A stretch of 64,000 bases of DNA from Metabacillus sp. B2-18 (GTDB lineage Bacteria > Bacillota > Bacilli > Bacillales > Bacillaceae): positions 595,501-659,500 of the forward strand of contig NZ_CP088245.1 in NCBI RefSeq assembly GCF_021117275.1, read 5' to 3'. The notes below the pieces were generated by a model. That model was not told the origin of the DNA and did not search any database. It saw nothing but the letters and a program-made list of their open reading frames with translations. Numbering within the stretch: position 1 is the first letter of the stretch; each line of letters starts with the position of its first letter. The position numbers were made by a program, and so were the translations under genes. This document shows, in pieces, positions 8,746-17,017 of this stretch.

Positions 8746-9582
8746 ATGAAGGAAGAATTAAAATACATTGGGCAAAAAATTGTTGAGAATGACTTAGAAC
8801 TTGCTAAAAAAGTTGTGTTTCAAAAGGATTCCATTCTGATGAAGCAGATTGAATTATCGAAGTTGCCAATAGCAGAACGTATTAAGTATAGAGCCATTCT
8901 CATTCGTTATTTTGGTAAGGCTCTTTATGGTAACCTTGATGAGATAAGAGAAAAGGTGATCTGTTGGGGAAGAGAGGCTGCACAAATTGCGATAAGGGAT
9001 AATATTTCTTTAAGCAGCACATTAAGAGGGATTTATTTATATCGAACTGTAATCTGGGATGCTTTTACTGAAGAGTTGAATAAAAGGGAATTTGCTCCAA
9101 TTACAATGCTTGATGTTTCTAAAATTATTGATCCGTTATTAGATTTAGTCTGCGAAATTATTGGTGAGGAATTTGAGAAACATAACCAGAAGTTAATGGA
9201 GGTGGCTTATACAGCACTTGAGGAACTCTCTGTACCTGTAGTTCCTATTGTAAAAGGTATTGTAGTGCTTCCTATAGTTGGGGCAGTAGATACACATCGT
9301 GCAAAATTGATTATGGATATCTCATTACATGAATCTGCTAGATTAGGTGTGTCTTATCTGATTTTAGATGTGTCTGGTGTGCCGATTATTGATACAATGG
9401 TTGCCAATCAATTATTTCAAGTTGTAAAAGCATTACAATTAACAGGTGTAGAAGTTATCATAACGGGAATTCGCCCGGAAATTGCTCAAACTGTTGTAAA
9501 GCTTGGTATTCATTTTGGAGATATTAAGACTAGGGCCACAATGATGCAGGCACTATATGAACTTGGTATTACAAAATCCTGA
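8746..9582 (+). CDS. RsbR-type stressosome protein (STAS domain)
   Basis: 278 residues: an N-terminal helical sensor domain (about 1-150, RsbR non-haem-globin type) and a C-terminal STAS domain (about 163-275). Both threonines phosphorylated by RsbT in RsbR proteins are present: Thr183 in VGAVDTHRA and Thr217 in GVPIIDTMVA. RsbR paralogues build the cytoplasmic stressosome that releases RsbT to activate SigB. None of rsbS, rsbT or sigB is adjacent, so this is a dispersed paralogue like B. subtilis RsbRB/RC/RD. The SigB-like promoter at 20863-20888 fits a functioning SigB network. Confidence 0.9.
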   Translation: MKEELKYIGQKIVENDLELAKKVVFQKDSILMKQIELSKLPIAERIKYRAILIRYFGKALYGNLDEIREKVICWGREAAQIAIRDNISLSSTLRGIYLYRTVIWDAFTEELNKREFAPITMLDVSKIIDPLLDLVCEIIGEEFEKHNQKLMEVAYTALEELSVPVVPIVKGIVVLPIVGAVDTHRAKLIMDISLHESARLGVSYLILDVSGVPIIDTMVANQLFQVVKALQLTGVEVIITGIRPEIAQTVVKLGIHFGDIKTRATMMQALYELGITKS

Positions 9583-9593
9583 AATGATAAGAA

Positions 9594-9621
9594 AGAGGAT
9601 GAGCAATTAAGCTCATCCTCT
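9594..9621. terminator. Terminator-like hairpin between convergent genes
   Basis: AGAGGATGAGC (9594-9604), AATTAA loop, GCTCATCCTCT (9611-9621): an 11-bp perfect stem lying between the converging rsbR-like and MFS genes. T-tracts are weak on both sides. Confidence 0.65.
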
Positions 9622-9645
9622 AATTAGACCATATTTCAATTTGTA

Positions 9646-11250
9646 TTAATGATTAGCCGCAAATTCTTTCTTTTGATCTTCTGTTTCATCATCGTTATTT
9701 GTTGTTCTCAATGGAATCTCTTTTAGGAAAAGAGTGACAATGAATGCCAATGAAACAATACCAGCAGATACGATAAATACAGTTGTTAAAGAAGTATTTA
9801 AAGCTTCTTTTAATAATTGGATAAACTGGTCAAAGAAAGGCGTCATTTCTGCAGGTAATTCTGAGCGAATGGCTTCTAATTGTTCTGTATCCATTAATAC
9901 TTGTGGATTTTGTAATTGTGCCATGTTTTCAGCCATTTCAGGGGGTGGGGCAGGAACACCTTCTCCTTGAGTACTCGCTAACTCATCTGCCATTTTGTTT
10001 CCCATAACAGATCCTAACATAGCAACCCCAATTGTACCCCCTATTTGTCTGAATGTCTGCATCGCTGATGTTGCAACACCAAGGTACTTATGACTTACAG
10101 CATTCTGTACAGTGATATTAAACACAGGCATATTGACGCCAAGTCCAATTCCTACAACAATCAATTGAAGAATTAATCGTGTGAGAGTTGATTCAACTTC
10201 CAGTGTAGAATTTAACACAAGTCCTACTGCCATGATTATTAATCCAAGAAGGGCAAAAATCTTATATTTTCCTGTCTTCGTAATTAAGTTACCTACAATA
10301 ATACTCGAGGTAACCATTGAAATGGTCATGACCATTTCAACTAATCCAGAGACTGTCGCTGACTCCCCTTGAACTCCTTGAACGTAGAATGGAACATACA
10401 TAATTGTACCGAACATTCCCATTCCCATGAGCATTCCCGCTATATTAGATACAGAGAAAACACTGTTTTTAAACAAGTAAAGAGGAAGAACAGGGCTTTT
10501 AACTCTTAGTTCAATCATGATAAAGGCAATTAGAGATAGAATTGTAAGCGAAAATAAGCCAATTATTTCAAATGAAGCCCATTCATACTTATCTCCTGCC
10601 CAGGTAAACCCTAGTAATAATGAAACAATTGTAATTGTTAATGTAATCGAACCAAGAAAGTCGATTGATTCTCTCTCTTTTGCTTTTTGAGATGGATATA
10701 ATTTAAATATTAAAGCAAAGGCAAAAAATCCGATCGGGAGGAATACCCAGAAAATCCAGTGCCAGTCAAAGTTATCAACAATATATCCACCGAGTGTTGG
10801 ACCGAATAAACTTGAAAGTCCGAATACGCCACCAAGAAGTCCTTGCCATCTCCCGCGTTCACGAGGGGCGAACAAATCTCCAACAGTTGTGAATGCACAA
10901 GACATAATCATCCCGCCACCAAAGCCTTGAAGCCCGCGGTATAAGATTAATTGAACAATATCATCTGCAGTTCCGCATAAAAAAGCACCAATCATAAAGA
11001 TGGTTATACCAATTAGTATAAATATTTTTCTACCGTATATATCAGACAATTTACCAACTAACATAGCAGTAATTGTAGATGTTAACATATAGACGGTAAA
11101 TACCCAGTCAAAGTATTCCATTCCGCCTATTTGAGAGACGATTTTTGGTAAAGCAGTACCTACGATTGTCATGTTAACTGCAGCAAAAAACATAGCTGAC
11201 ATAATGGCAATCATAATCATAACTTTTTGTTTGTTTTCTAAGTGTTCCAT
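9646..11250 (-). CDS. MFS multidrug efflux transporter, DHA2 (EmrB/QacA) family
   Basis: 534 residues with about 14 predicted membrane helices. It carries the MFS motif A GKLSDIYGRK between helices 2 and 3, motif C-like GPTLGGYIVD in helix 5, and a large extracytoplasmic loop (about 425-490) before the last helix, all typical of proton-driven DHA2 drug exporters. It is the second gene of a TetR-MFS operon: its ATG overlaps the TetR stop in TAATG, with GGAGGT as ribosome binding site. It probably exports a toxic or amphipathic compound sensed by the regulator; the substrate is unknown. Confidence 0.93.
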   Translation of the reverse strand: MEHLENKQKVMIMIAIMSAMFFAAVNMTIVGTALPKIVSQIGGMEYFDWVFTVYMLTSTITAMLVGKLSDIYGRKIFILIGITIFMIGAFLCGTADDIVQLILYRGLQGFGGGMIMSCAFTTVGDLFAPRERGRWQGLLGGVFGLSSLFGPTLGGYIVDNFDWHWIFWVFLPIGFFAFALIFKLYPSQKAKERESIDFLGSITLTITIVSLLLGFTWAGDKYEWASFEIIGLFSLTILSLIAFIMIELRVKSPVLPLYLFKNSVFSVSNIAGMLMGMGMFGTIMYVPFYVQGVQGESATVSGLVEMVMTISMVTSSIIVGNLITKTGKYKIFALLGLIIMAVGLVLNSTLEVESTLTRLILQLIVVGIGLGVNMPVFNITVQNAVSHKYLGVATSAMQTFRQIGGTIGVAMLGSVMGNKMADELASTQGEGVPAPPPEMAENMAQLQNPQVLMDTEQLEAIRSELPAEMTPFFDQFIQLLKEALNTSLTTVFIVSAGIVSLAFIVTLFLKEIPLRTTNNDDETEDQKKEFAANH

Positions 11251-12146
11251 TAGTTACCTCCTGTATACAACTCAGTTATAAGTGAGCGAAGCTTTATTGT
11301 GGTTTGAGTTAGACCTACTTCCTTTTCAAAGTAATGTAAAAGAACATCAATTAAAAAGCTTCGAGGCTTTTGGGCCTTTAATTCATCTTTTAACAGATTA
11401 AGAGATGAAGAAAGATTATTTTTTATTTCTTCATTGTTATAGTTACTTATGTATTGTTCGATAATCAAAAATTGTTTGGCAATCTCATCCGTTTTAGAGA
11501 TAGAGGAACTATTAGTAAGGTTTAAAAAGTGTAAAATTCTTTCCTCTGTTAAAAGTGGATCAGGTCTAGTTGTTAACAAATCATTTACTATTGAATCTAA
11601 ACGATCAACTATATAGGTTGATATAGCTAAAACGTTAACTTTTTCATTTTTATTGGCAAGGATGGAGAGAAATTCCTTTATTAATCCTTGTAAAGTTATA
11701 GTTAGGTCCCAGCAATATAGATTAATATGATTCCCATATGCCTGAACAAGGCACTCCTTTTGCCACTGTGTAATTCTGAATCTCATCTTTTGCATTAATA
11801 ATCTAAAGTCACTGTTTTCAGAAAGTGGCACATCCTTTAACTGCATGAGGATAAAATCTTTTCGCTCAATAAAGTCTTCAATTTGTGTACTTAATTGCTT
11901 GAGTAAGAGTTCTCTTGGTGATAATGATTCATCAGTGGAATAACGAAATGCTTTTTTAAACATCATATTTTGGTGATACTCAAACACCTCTATAAATAAT
12001 TCTTCTTTAGATGAAAACATCTTATATAAAGATGCTTTTGACATTGAGCATTGTTCCGCAATTTCTTGAACTGATGTTGAAAAATATCCTTTTTTAGAAA
12101 AAATTTTAGTTGCAGCATCGATTAATAGCTTCCTCTTTTCGTCCAA
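11250..12146 (-). CDS. TetR/AcrR-family transcriptional regulator
   Basis: 298 residues. The N-terminal TetR helix-turn-helix (about 5-52, VQEIAEQCSMSKASLYKMFSS) is followed by a long helical ligand-binding region. At almost 300 residues it is about 100 longer than a standard TetR protein; the extra C-terminal helical part (about 200-298) may add a second sensing or dimerisation element. It overlaps the downstream MFS gene by one base, so it most likely represses its own operon and the pump. Two direct repeats in the leader (12168-12200) are candidate operators. Confidence 0.9.
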   Translation of the reverse strand: MDEKRKLLIDAATKIFSKKGYFSTSVQEIAEQCSMSKASLYKMFSSKEELFIEVFEYHQNMMFKKAFRYSTDESLSPRELLLKQLSTQIEDFIERKDFILMQLKDVPLSENSDFRLLMQKMRFRITQWQKECLVQAYGNHINLYCWDLTITLQGLIKEFLSILANKNEKVNVLAISTYIVDRLDSIVNDLLTTRPDPLLTEERILHFLNLTNSSSISKTDEIAKQFLIIEQYISNYNNEEIKNNLSSSLNLLKDELKAQKPRSFLIDVLLHYFEKEVGLTQTTIKLRSLITELYTGGN

Positions 12147-12167
12147 TATCTACTCACATCCTTTTAG

Positions 12168-12200
12168 AGAAAACTGAATGGTTTATATAGAAAACTAATG
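12168..12200 (-). promoter_or_regulatory. Direct repeats in the tetR-MFS leader (candidate operator)
   Basis: AGAAAACTGAATG (12168-12180) and AGAAAACTAATG (12189-12200) begin 21 bp apart, about two helical turns. They lie between the predicted transcription start and the tetR start codon. The operator role is inferred. Confidence 0.4.
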
Positions 12201-12212
12201 AGTTCATGGTGA

Positions 12213-12241
12213 ATTTTAGAGCAGAGACAAGCTTAAGTCAA
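12213..12241 (-). promoter_or_regulatory. SigA promoter of the tetR-MFS operon
   Basis: On the minus strand TTGACT (12241-12236), 17-base spacer, TAAAAT (12218-12213): a near-consensus housekeeping promoter about 65 bases upstream of tetR. Confidence 0.75.
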
Positions 12242-12270
12242 GAATAAATATGAAATTATTGATTGCTAAT

Positions 12271-12296
12271 AAAAAAACAGCGAATTCTCGCTGTTA
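12271..12296 (-). terminator. Terminator of the PAS sensor kinase gene
   Basis: On the minus strand AACAGCGA, a 4-base loop, TCGCTGTT and seven T residues. The stem overlaps the kinase stop codon. Confidence 0.85.
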
Positions 12297-13535
12297 TGTT
12301 GCCAATGAAAAAGGAAAACTGATAATAAATATTGACCCTGTTTCGTCACTTGTTACTTTCATTGATCCACCGTGACTTTCAATAATTTTCTTTGAAACAG
12401 ATAAGCCTAATCCAGTGCCATCATCCTTTGTAGAGAAAAATGGATCAAATATATGAGGTAAAAGAGAAGGTGGGATGCCTTTACCATTATCACGAAACAA
12501 AATCTGAATATGATGATCAACAACAATAGTTTGAATCGTTATAATTAGAGGTTGATCAGATCTAGCTTGAATAGCATTTATGAATAAATTCATAAACACT
12601 TGAAGTAATTCCTCCCGATCTCCTTTAATCATCACTTTTCTGGTTAATGGATCAAGGGTGTAATCCAGCTTTGTGTTATATAGTAATGCCTCACTTTCTA
12701 GAAATTTCCCTAAATATTCTTTGAGAAACTGATGCAGGTTGATCATTTGTTTAGTGCTAACTGAAGGCTTTGCAATACTCAAGAAGTCACTAATTATTTT
12801 ATTTGCTCGATCTATCTCAGGAATGAGAATATCAGAGAATAGTTGTGACACTTCTATGTTGGTTTTATCTTTTAGCAATTGTAAATACCCTCTGACTGTT
12901 GTAAGGGGATTTCTAATTTCATGTGCTATGCCAGCAGCAATTCTTCCGGCAAGCGCTTGCTTCTCAGCTTCTTTTATGACGTTAAGAAAATAAAAAGTAC
13001 CTAATACTCGTTTAATCGACCCGTCTGTATTCCATAAAATACGAGTATTAATAAGCCCGTAATTTACATCTAATACTTCTTTATCTTTCATTTCAATTCC
13101 TGTTCGTAACGTTTCAAGTAGTTCGATTTGTTCGTCTGGAAGTTGTAGGAGCTCTCTTATATGTTTACCAATTATTTTATCCCGGTCTACACCTAGATCT
13201 TTAGCAGTTTGGAGATTACATAACGTTATGAGTCCATCACCATCAACAAAAACAATATGGTGCGGAACAAAATCAAAAATAGAGGAAAGGAAGAGTTCAG
13301 TTTCTGCAAACTGATCGTAAGTGGTTGAAATAATAAATTCATCACGGGTATGTGAATTAGTATTTGCTTTTTGAATAAGTATTTGTTTGGAGTTAACTTT
13401 TTTAGCAACTAACTTGCTATGTTGTTTATTTACATATGTAAACGAAAAAGGAAGTTCACTTAGCAGTTCTTTTAGTAAAGCATTTTCGTTTTTTAATTTT
13501 TCAATTTCGAGGTCACGCTTATGCTTATCTACCAT
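12294..13535 (-). CDS. PAS-domain sensor histidine kinase (KinB/KinE-like)
   Basis: 413 residues from the chosen start: an N-terminal coiled-coil-like stretch, a PAS domain (about 85-185, IFDFVPHHIVFVDGDGLITLCN), HisKA with the H-box [18 protein letters not shown], and HATPase_c with the N-box VFMNLFINAIQA and a GTGLGL G-box. It lacks membrane segments, so it is a cytoplasmic kinase like the sporulation kinases that feed Spo0F. No response regulator is adjacent, which fits an orphan phosphorelay kinase. The ATG at 13535 is preferred over an in-frame ATG 24 bases upstream because AAGGAG sits 8 bases before it, inside the longer reading. Confidence 0.88.
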   Translation of the reverse strand: MVDKHKRDLEIEKLKNENALLKELLSELPFSFTYVNKQHSKLVAKKVNSKQILIQKANTNSHTRDEFIISTTYDQFAETELFLSSIFDFVPHHIVFVDGDGLITLCNLQTAKDLGVDRDKIIGKHIRELLQLPDEQIELLETLRTGIEMKDKEVLDVNYGLINTRILWNTDGSIKRVLGTFYFLNVIKEAEKQALAGRIAAGIAHEIRNPLTTVRGYLQLLKDKTNIEVSQLFSDILIPEIDRANKIISDFLSIAKPSVSTKQMINLHQFLKEYLGKFLESEALLYNTKLDYTLDPLTRKVMIKGDREELLQVFMNLFINAIQARSDQPLIITIQTIVVDHHIQILFRDNGKGIPPSLLPHIFDPFFSTKDDGTGLGLSVSKKIIESHGGSMKVTSDETGSIFIISFPFSLAT

Positions 13536-13573
13536 TTTTTTTCTCCTTGTATGACTCATTTACAATCATTATA

Positions 13574-13588
13574 AGGTTAGTATAACCT
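13574..13588. promoter_or_regulatory. Short inverted repeat upstream of the PAS kinase
   Basis: AGGTTA-GTA-TAACCT, perfect 6-bp arms, just upstream of the kinase gene and overlapping TATAAT/TATACT-like -10 sequences on the minus strand. Possible operator. Confidence 0.3.
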
Positions 13589-13725
13589 ATTGATTTTTTC
13601 AATTGTTAGTTATTGCCCATAGCGAATACCATTATCATGGGATTAAACAATTGCATTAACACCCATTCGAACTGACTGTTTGCTGAATAGGATAATAAGG
13701 AAACTTTCTAAAGGTGGTCATACAA

Positions 13726-13998
13726 ATGGGAGAGGTTGAGGAGAAGGTACATGAGCTTGAGATGAAAATTCATGAGCTAGAACAACAAATAGAGCATATA
13801 GAAGAATTTCATTCGAATTCTTTAGATGAGAATGATGTAAGAGCTGTTGTTGATGGTCTATTAGCTGAAAAAAATATTGCGACACAAGAAGAAATTGAAC
13901 GTCAACTCAACAAAAGTCATTTATCATTAATTAAATGGATTCTTGGTACCGGATTAAGTGTCGGAGCGTTAGTTGTAAGTATCGTCCGGTTTTTTTAA
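13726..13998 (+). CDS. Small coiled-coil protein with C-terminal membrane anchor
   Basis: 90 residues. An N-terminal heptad-rich coiled coil (about 2-30, with repeated HELE/HELEQQIEHIEE) is followed by a short helical segment and one C-terminal membrane helix (about 70-89). It is a tail-anchored protein facing the cytoplasm; no named family is recognised. ATG 13726 is chosen because AAAGGTGG ends 8 bases upstream; an upstream in-frame GTG (13714) lies inside this ribosome binding site. Monocistronic, with a terminator just after it. Confidence 0.75.
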   Translation: MGEVEEKVHELEMKIHELEQQIEHIEEFHSNSLDENDVRAVVDGLLAEKNIATQEEIERQLNKSHLSLIKWILGTGLSVGALVVSIVRFF

Positions 13999-14012
13999 TA
14001 GATGAATTGAAA

Positions 14013-14038
14013 AAAGGGCAACATTTTAGTTGCCCTTT
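14013..14038. terminator. Bidirectional terminator
   Basis: AAAGGGCAAC (14013-14022), ATTTTA loop, GTTGCCCTTT (14029-14038). Located between the converging coiled-coil and Gly-rich genes. Confidence 0.85.
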
Positions 14039-14048
14039 ACTATCTATT

Positions 14049-14393
14049 TTAGTAATGATAATATCCTCTGCCGAAAGGACCGTCATCAAGGACAGCTCCA
14101 CCTAGAAGCCCTGCACCAAGACCTAGAAGTCCAGTAGTAAGTGGTCCTACACCACCAGCGCCATAACCACCGAATCCAGGACCATATCCAGCACCGTATC
14201 CGTATCCGGCACCAGGGTAACCTCCGAAACCAGTGCCATAACCTCCATATCCAGCACCAGGATAACCACCGAATCCAGGACCTGCACCATAACCGCCGTA
14301 ACCAGGACCTGCACCATAACCACCTGTGAAACTGCCAAATCCACCTGGATAACCAAAGCGTCCATCTGTAAATCTTGCATCTCTATGTCTCAT
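14049..14393 (-). CDS. Gly/Tyr/Pro-rich low-complexity protein, possibly a spore coat component
   Basis: 114 residues. After a charged start (MRHRDARFTDGRFG) the chain is built of degenerate GGYGAGPGFGGYPGAGYG-type repeats to about residue 85, then a Leu/Gly-rich segment (TTGLLGLGAGLLGG) and a polar tail ending HYHY-like. Such Gly/Tyr-rich proteins in Bacillus are often coat or crust components, but sequence alone cannot prove this. The ribosome binding site is GGGAAGGATG upstream. A minus-strand sequence matching the SigK -10 consensus lies about 40 bases upstream, consistent with mother-cell expression. Expressed alone. Confidence 0.75.
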   Translation of the reverse strand: MRHRDARFTDGRFGYPGGFGSFTGGYGAGPGYGGYGAGPGFGGYPGAGYGGYGTGFGGYPGAGYGYGAGYGPGFGGYGAGGVGPLTTGLLGLGAGLLGGAVLDDGPFGRGYYHY

Positions 14394-14432
14394 TTCATTT
14401 CATCCTTCCCAAATGTTATTTCAGTTTCTCTG

Positions 14433-14441
14433 TACTATATG
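14433..14441 (-). promoter_or_regulatory. Possible SigK-type -10 element
   Basis: The minus strand reads CATATAGTA, matching CATANNNTA. A clear -35 AC element is not seen at the expected spacing, so the call rests on the -10 and on the coat-like product. Confidence 0.3.
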
Positions 14442-14673
14442 TGTTTACCTAGCCACTTGGGAATATGTTTAGCAAGAATGGGCGATTGTCTATTGAATTG
14501 AAGTATGAATGTACTCTCTCATATTAGGTTTAATTCGGCACACACGTAAAGAATTACTAAAACATCTGGGGAAAATATAAAAGGCCTTGATTATCATAAT
14601 AAAAGATTATATAATGTTAAAGTGAATTATGAAGAATGTTCGACATGCTTCGACATTATTTTTAAAAAAGGTA

Positions 14674-14702
14674 TTGCATCACGTAAATACTATTGTTATA
14701 AT
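14674..14702 (+). promoter_or_regulatory. SigA promoter of tRNA-Gly
   Basis: TTGCAT (14674-14679), 17-base spacer, TATAAT (14697-14702), ending 10 bases before the tRNA. Confidence 0.85.
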
Positions 14703-14712
14703 ATATTTATTC

Positions 14713-14786
14713 GCGGGTGTAGTTTAGTGGTAAAACCTCAGCCTTCCAAGCTGATGATGAGGGTTCGATTCCCTTCACCCGCTCCA
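14713..14786 (+). tRNA. tRNA-Gly (anticodon TCC)
   Basis: A 74-base cloverleaf. The acceptor arm GCGGGTG pairs with CACCCGC, the D-arm contains AGTGGT, the anticodon stem TCAGC/GCTGA encloses loop CTTCCAA (anticodon TCC), the T-loop is TTCGATT, and the 3' TCCA is encoded. It reads GGA/GGG codons. It is a single tRNA with its own promoter and terminator, not part of an rRNA cluster. Confidence 0.97.
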
Positions 14787-14804
14787 TACATAATAATTGG
14801 TTAC

Positions 14805-14849
14805 AACGCAGTGTCTCGTTTCTTAGATAAACGATGCATTGCGTTTTTT
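14805..14849 (+). terminator. Terminator of tRNA-Gly
   Basis: A long imperfect stem: AACGCAGTGTCTCGTTT pairs with AAACGATGCATTGCGTT (two wobbles, one mismatch), followed by a T-run. Confidence 0.85.
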
Positions 14850-14888
14850 ATTATGTCCTTGAATTTGCTCTAGAATAATTGAAAGTAA

Positions 14889-14910
14889 CTCGAAGGATAT
14901 ATCCTTCGAG
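14889..14910 (-). terminator. Hairpin after the B3/4-domain gene
   Basis: CTCGAAGGATATATCCTTCGAG is a perfect 22-base palindrome directly after the stop codon of the minus-strand gene. The following T-tract is weak. Confidence 0.65.
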
Positions 14911-15576
14911 CTACTTGATGATCTTATATGTTGCGTCTCCGCCATGTATTTGTGTAAACATACTTGATAATGCTTGTAACAGTTCTAAAGATTTTTCTTC
15001 AGAAAGAGACGGGTTTAAATAAACAATATGTAGAGCTTCTGTTGTGTTAGATGTTACAGCGGTTCTCTTTGAATCAACATAAGGACTGCCAAATGGACCC
15101 TGATGATCCTCTGAAACTAATTTGTTATGAAAAGAAACTTCACGTTCATTGATGGCAAGATAGATATCCTCTTCACTACCTATCTTGATTTTAACATCCC
15201 CAGTAAGCTTATCTTTATCATAAATCCCTAGGGGAATTTGATATTGAAGAGATAGAAAGTTATTTAAGTCTACTGCAGAGTTGAAGGGTTGAAGATATTG
15301 CTGTTTCTGAACTCGTCGATATAATGCTTCACTTGAAGGGCGGTATCGGTTAGGGTCTGTTCCTATTGTTTTAAATAGTTGTCGCCATTCTTGGATGGCT
15401 TGGATATCTGTTACTTTCTTATCAACATAATCAAAATAAAGCGATTCTTGGAAAAGCTGTAATCTTCCTTTAAGCATTTGAGGAGAATCACCAACATGAA
15501 TATCCTGATATTCTACAATACCAATTTTAAAGTCTTTGTTAAGTTGGTTAAGCTGACCTTGAACGGTAATTTCCAT
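14911..15576 (-). CDS. B3/4 tRNA-binding-domain protein (phenylalanyl-tRNA synthetase beta B3/B4-like)
   Basis: 221 residues resembling stand-alone B3/4 domain proteins, related to the editing module of the PheRS beta subunit. Hallmarks are TDPNRYRPSSEALYRRV near 85-100, AVDLNNFLSLQYQIPLGIYD and a GxPYVDSKRTAVT region. Family members may edit or bind aminoacyl-tRNA, but the function is generally unproven. The ATG at 15576 is preferred because GGAGG lies 9 bases upstream; a longer in-frame reading would start inside this ribosome binding site. It stands divergent to queG. Confidence 0.8.
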   Translation of the reverse strand: MEITVQGQLNQLNKDFKIGIVEYQDIHVGDSPQMLKGRLQLFQESLYFDYVDKKVTDIQAIQEWRQLFKTIGTDPNRYRPSSEALYRRVQKQQYLQPFNSAVDLNNFLSLQYQIPLGIYDKDKLTGDVKIKIGSEEDIYLAINEREVSFHNKLVSEDHQGPFGSPYVDSKRTAVTSNTTEALHIVYLNPSLSEEKSLELLQALSSMFTQIHGGDATYKIIK

Positions 15577-15670
15577 TAATTCATACCTCCACAAACATTG
15601 AATGTGGTGTTATTTTACCATAATAGAAGAAAAAACTTAGAATATGTGACCTTTAAAGGAGGGAAGAGCA

Positions 15671-16810
15671 ATGAATATTGAAGAATTTAAGAGGGAAGTT
15701 ATTGAATACAGTAAAACAATTGGCATTGATAAGATTGGATTTACAAGCGCGAATATGTTTGAAGAGCTAAAGCAAAGGTTGATTACACAAAAGGAACTTG
15801 GCTATCAATCTGGCTTTGAGGAGTCAGATATTGAGAAACGTGTTGCACCTATTAAACTTTTGCCTAAAGCAAGTTCAATCATTTCCATTGCTCTTGCTTA
15901 TCCTTCAAAAATGAAAAATGCTCCAAAAAGTACAAAAGAAGAAAGACGTGGTATTTTTTGTCGTGCCTCCTGGGGGCAGGATTACCACGATGTGTTGCGT
16001 GATAGGTTAAATAAATTAGAAATGTTTTTAAAAGAAAAAGTACCTGATATTCAAGTAAAATCGATGGTTGATACAGGTGAGCTTTCTGATCGTGCAGTTG
16101 CTGAACGGGCAGGTATTGGATGGAGTGGGAAAAACTGCTCTGTTATCACGCCTGAGTTTGGTTCTTACGTTTATTTAGGTGAAATGATTACAAACTTTCC
16201 ATTTCCACCAGATACTCCAATGGAAGATCAATGTGGTTCATGTACAAAATGCCTCGACGTTTGTCCAACAGGTGCTTTAGTACAAGGTGGTCAGCTTGAT
16301 TCATCTAAATGTATTGCTTTTTTAACACAAACAAAAGGTTTTCTGCCTGACGAATACCGTACGAAAATTGGAAATCGCATCTATGGTTGTGATACTTGTC
16401 AAACAGTTTGTCCTGTTAATAAAGGAATAGATTTTCACCTTCATCCAGAAATGGAGCCGGATCCTGAAATCGCAAAACCAAAATTAAAGCCGTTATTAAC
16501 AATAAGTAATCGCGACTTCAAAGAAAAATTTGGACATATATCTGGTTCATGGAGAGGCAAAAAGCCTCTTCAAAGAAATGCGATCCTGGCTCTTGCGCAT
16601 TTTAAAGATACAACCGCGTTAGATGATTTAATAAAAGTGATGCACGAAGATTCAAGGCCTGTGATTAGAGGTACCGCAGCATGGGCAATAGGAAAAATAG
16701 GGGAAGTTTCAGCAGCACACGAGCTACAAAAAGCATATGAAAAAGAAGAAGATTCACAAGTGAAAGAAGAAATCACGAAAGGCTTGTCCTTTCTTCTTAC
16801 AAAAAAATAA
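15671..16810 (+). CDS. queG: Epoxyqueuosine reductase
   Basis: 379 residues. It reduces epoxyqueuosine to queuosine in tRNA, a cobalamin- and Fe-S-dependent step at the end of queuosine synthesis. The N-terminal part has the DUF1730-type core (GIGWSGKNCSVITPEFGSYV). Two 4Fe-4S motifs follow: CGSCTKCLDVCP near 190-201 and CDTCQTVCP near 242-250. The C-terminus has HEAT-like repeats (about 300-375) that bind tRNA. Length and order match B. subtilis YhbA/QueG, and the downstream yhbB-cspR order is conserved. ATG start behind AAAGGAGGG. Confidence 0.96.
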   Translation: MNIEEFKREVIEYSKTIGIDKIGFTSANMFEELKQRLITQKELGYQSGFEESDIEKRVAPIKLLPKASSIISIALAYPSKMKNAPKSTKEERRGIFCRASWGQDYHDVLRDRLNKLEMFLKEKVPDIQVKSMVDTGELSDRAVAERAGIGWSGKNCSVITPEFGSYVYLGEMITNFPFPPDTPMEDQCGSCTKCLDVCPTGALVQGGQLDSSKCIAFLTQTKGFLPDEYRTKIGNRIYGCDTCQTVCPVNKGIDFHLHPEMEPDPEIAKPKLKPLLTISNRDFKEKFGHISGSWRGKKPLQRNAILALAHFKDTTALDDLIKVMHEDSRPVIRGTAAWAIGKIGEVSAAHELQKAYEKEEDSQVKEEITKGLSFLLTKK

Positions 16811-16821
16811 GAGGATGTTTT

Positions 16822-16850
16822 AAGGCGGTATTCTATTCTCCGCCTTTTTA
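16822..16850 (+). terminator. Terminator of queG
   Basis: AAGGCGG, an 11-base loop, CCGCCTT and a T-run. Confidence 0.8.
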
Positions 16851-17017
16851 TATTTTCTTTCCTCGATTTGATTATTTTAAAGAATCCGTGGCCAATGAAA
16901 CAAATCATTATTTGTTAATTGGCTTTACATAAAATCATAGATAAAAACGAAATAACATGACTAAATCTTAACACCTTCTACATACGTTTTAATAAATACG
17001 TTATGGTGGTGATAATC

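Noticed and set aside
14141..14380. His/Asn/Arg-rich and Val/Met-rich frames opposite or offset to the Gly-rich gene
   Set aside because: Shadow frames of the repetitive Gly-rich gene without ribosome binding sites.
14622..14873. 83-codon frame across the tRNA
   Set aside because: It runs through the tRNA-Gly gene, its promoter and terminator; not coding.
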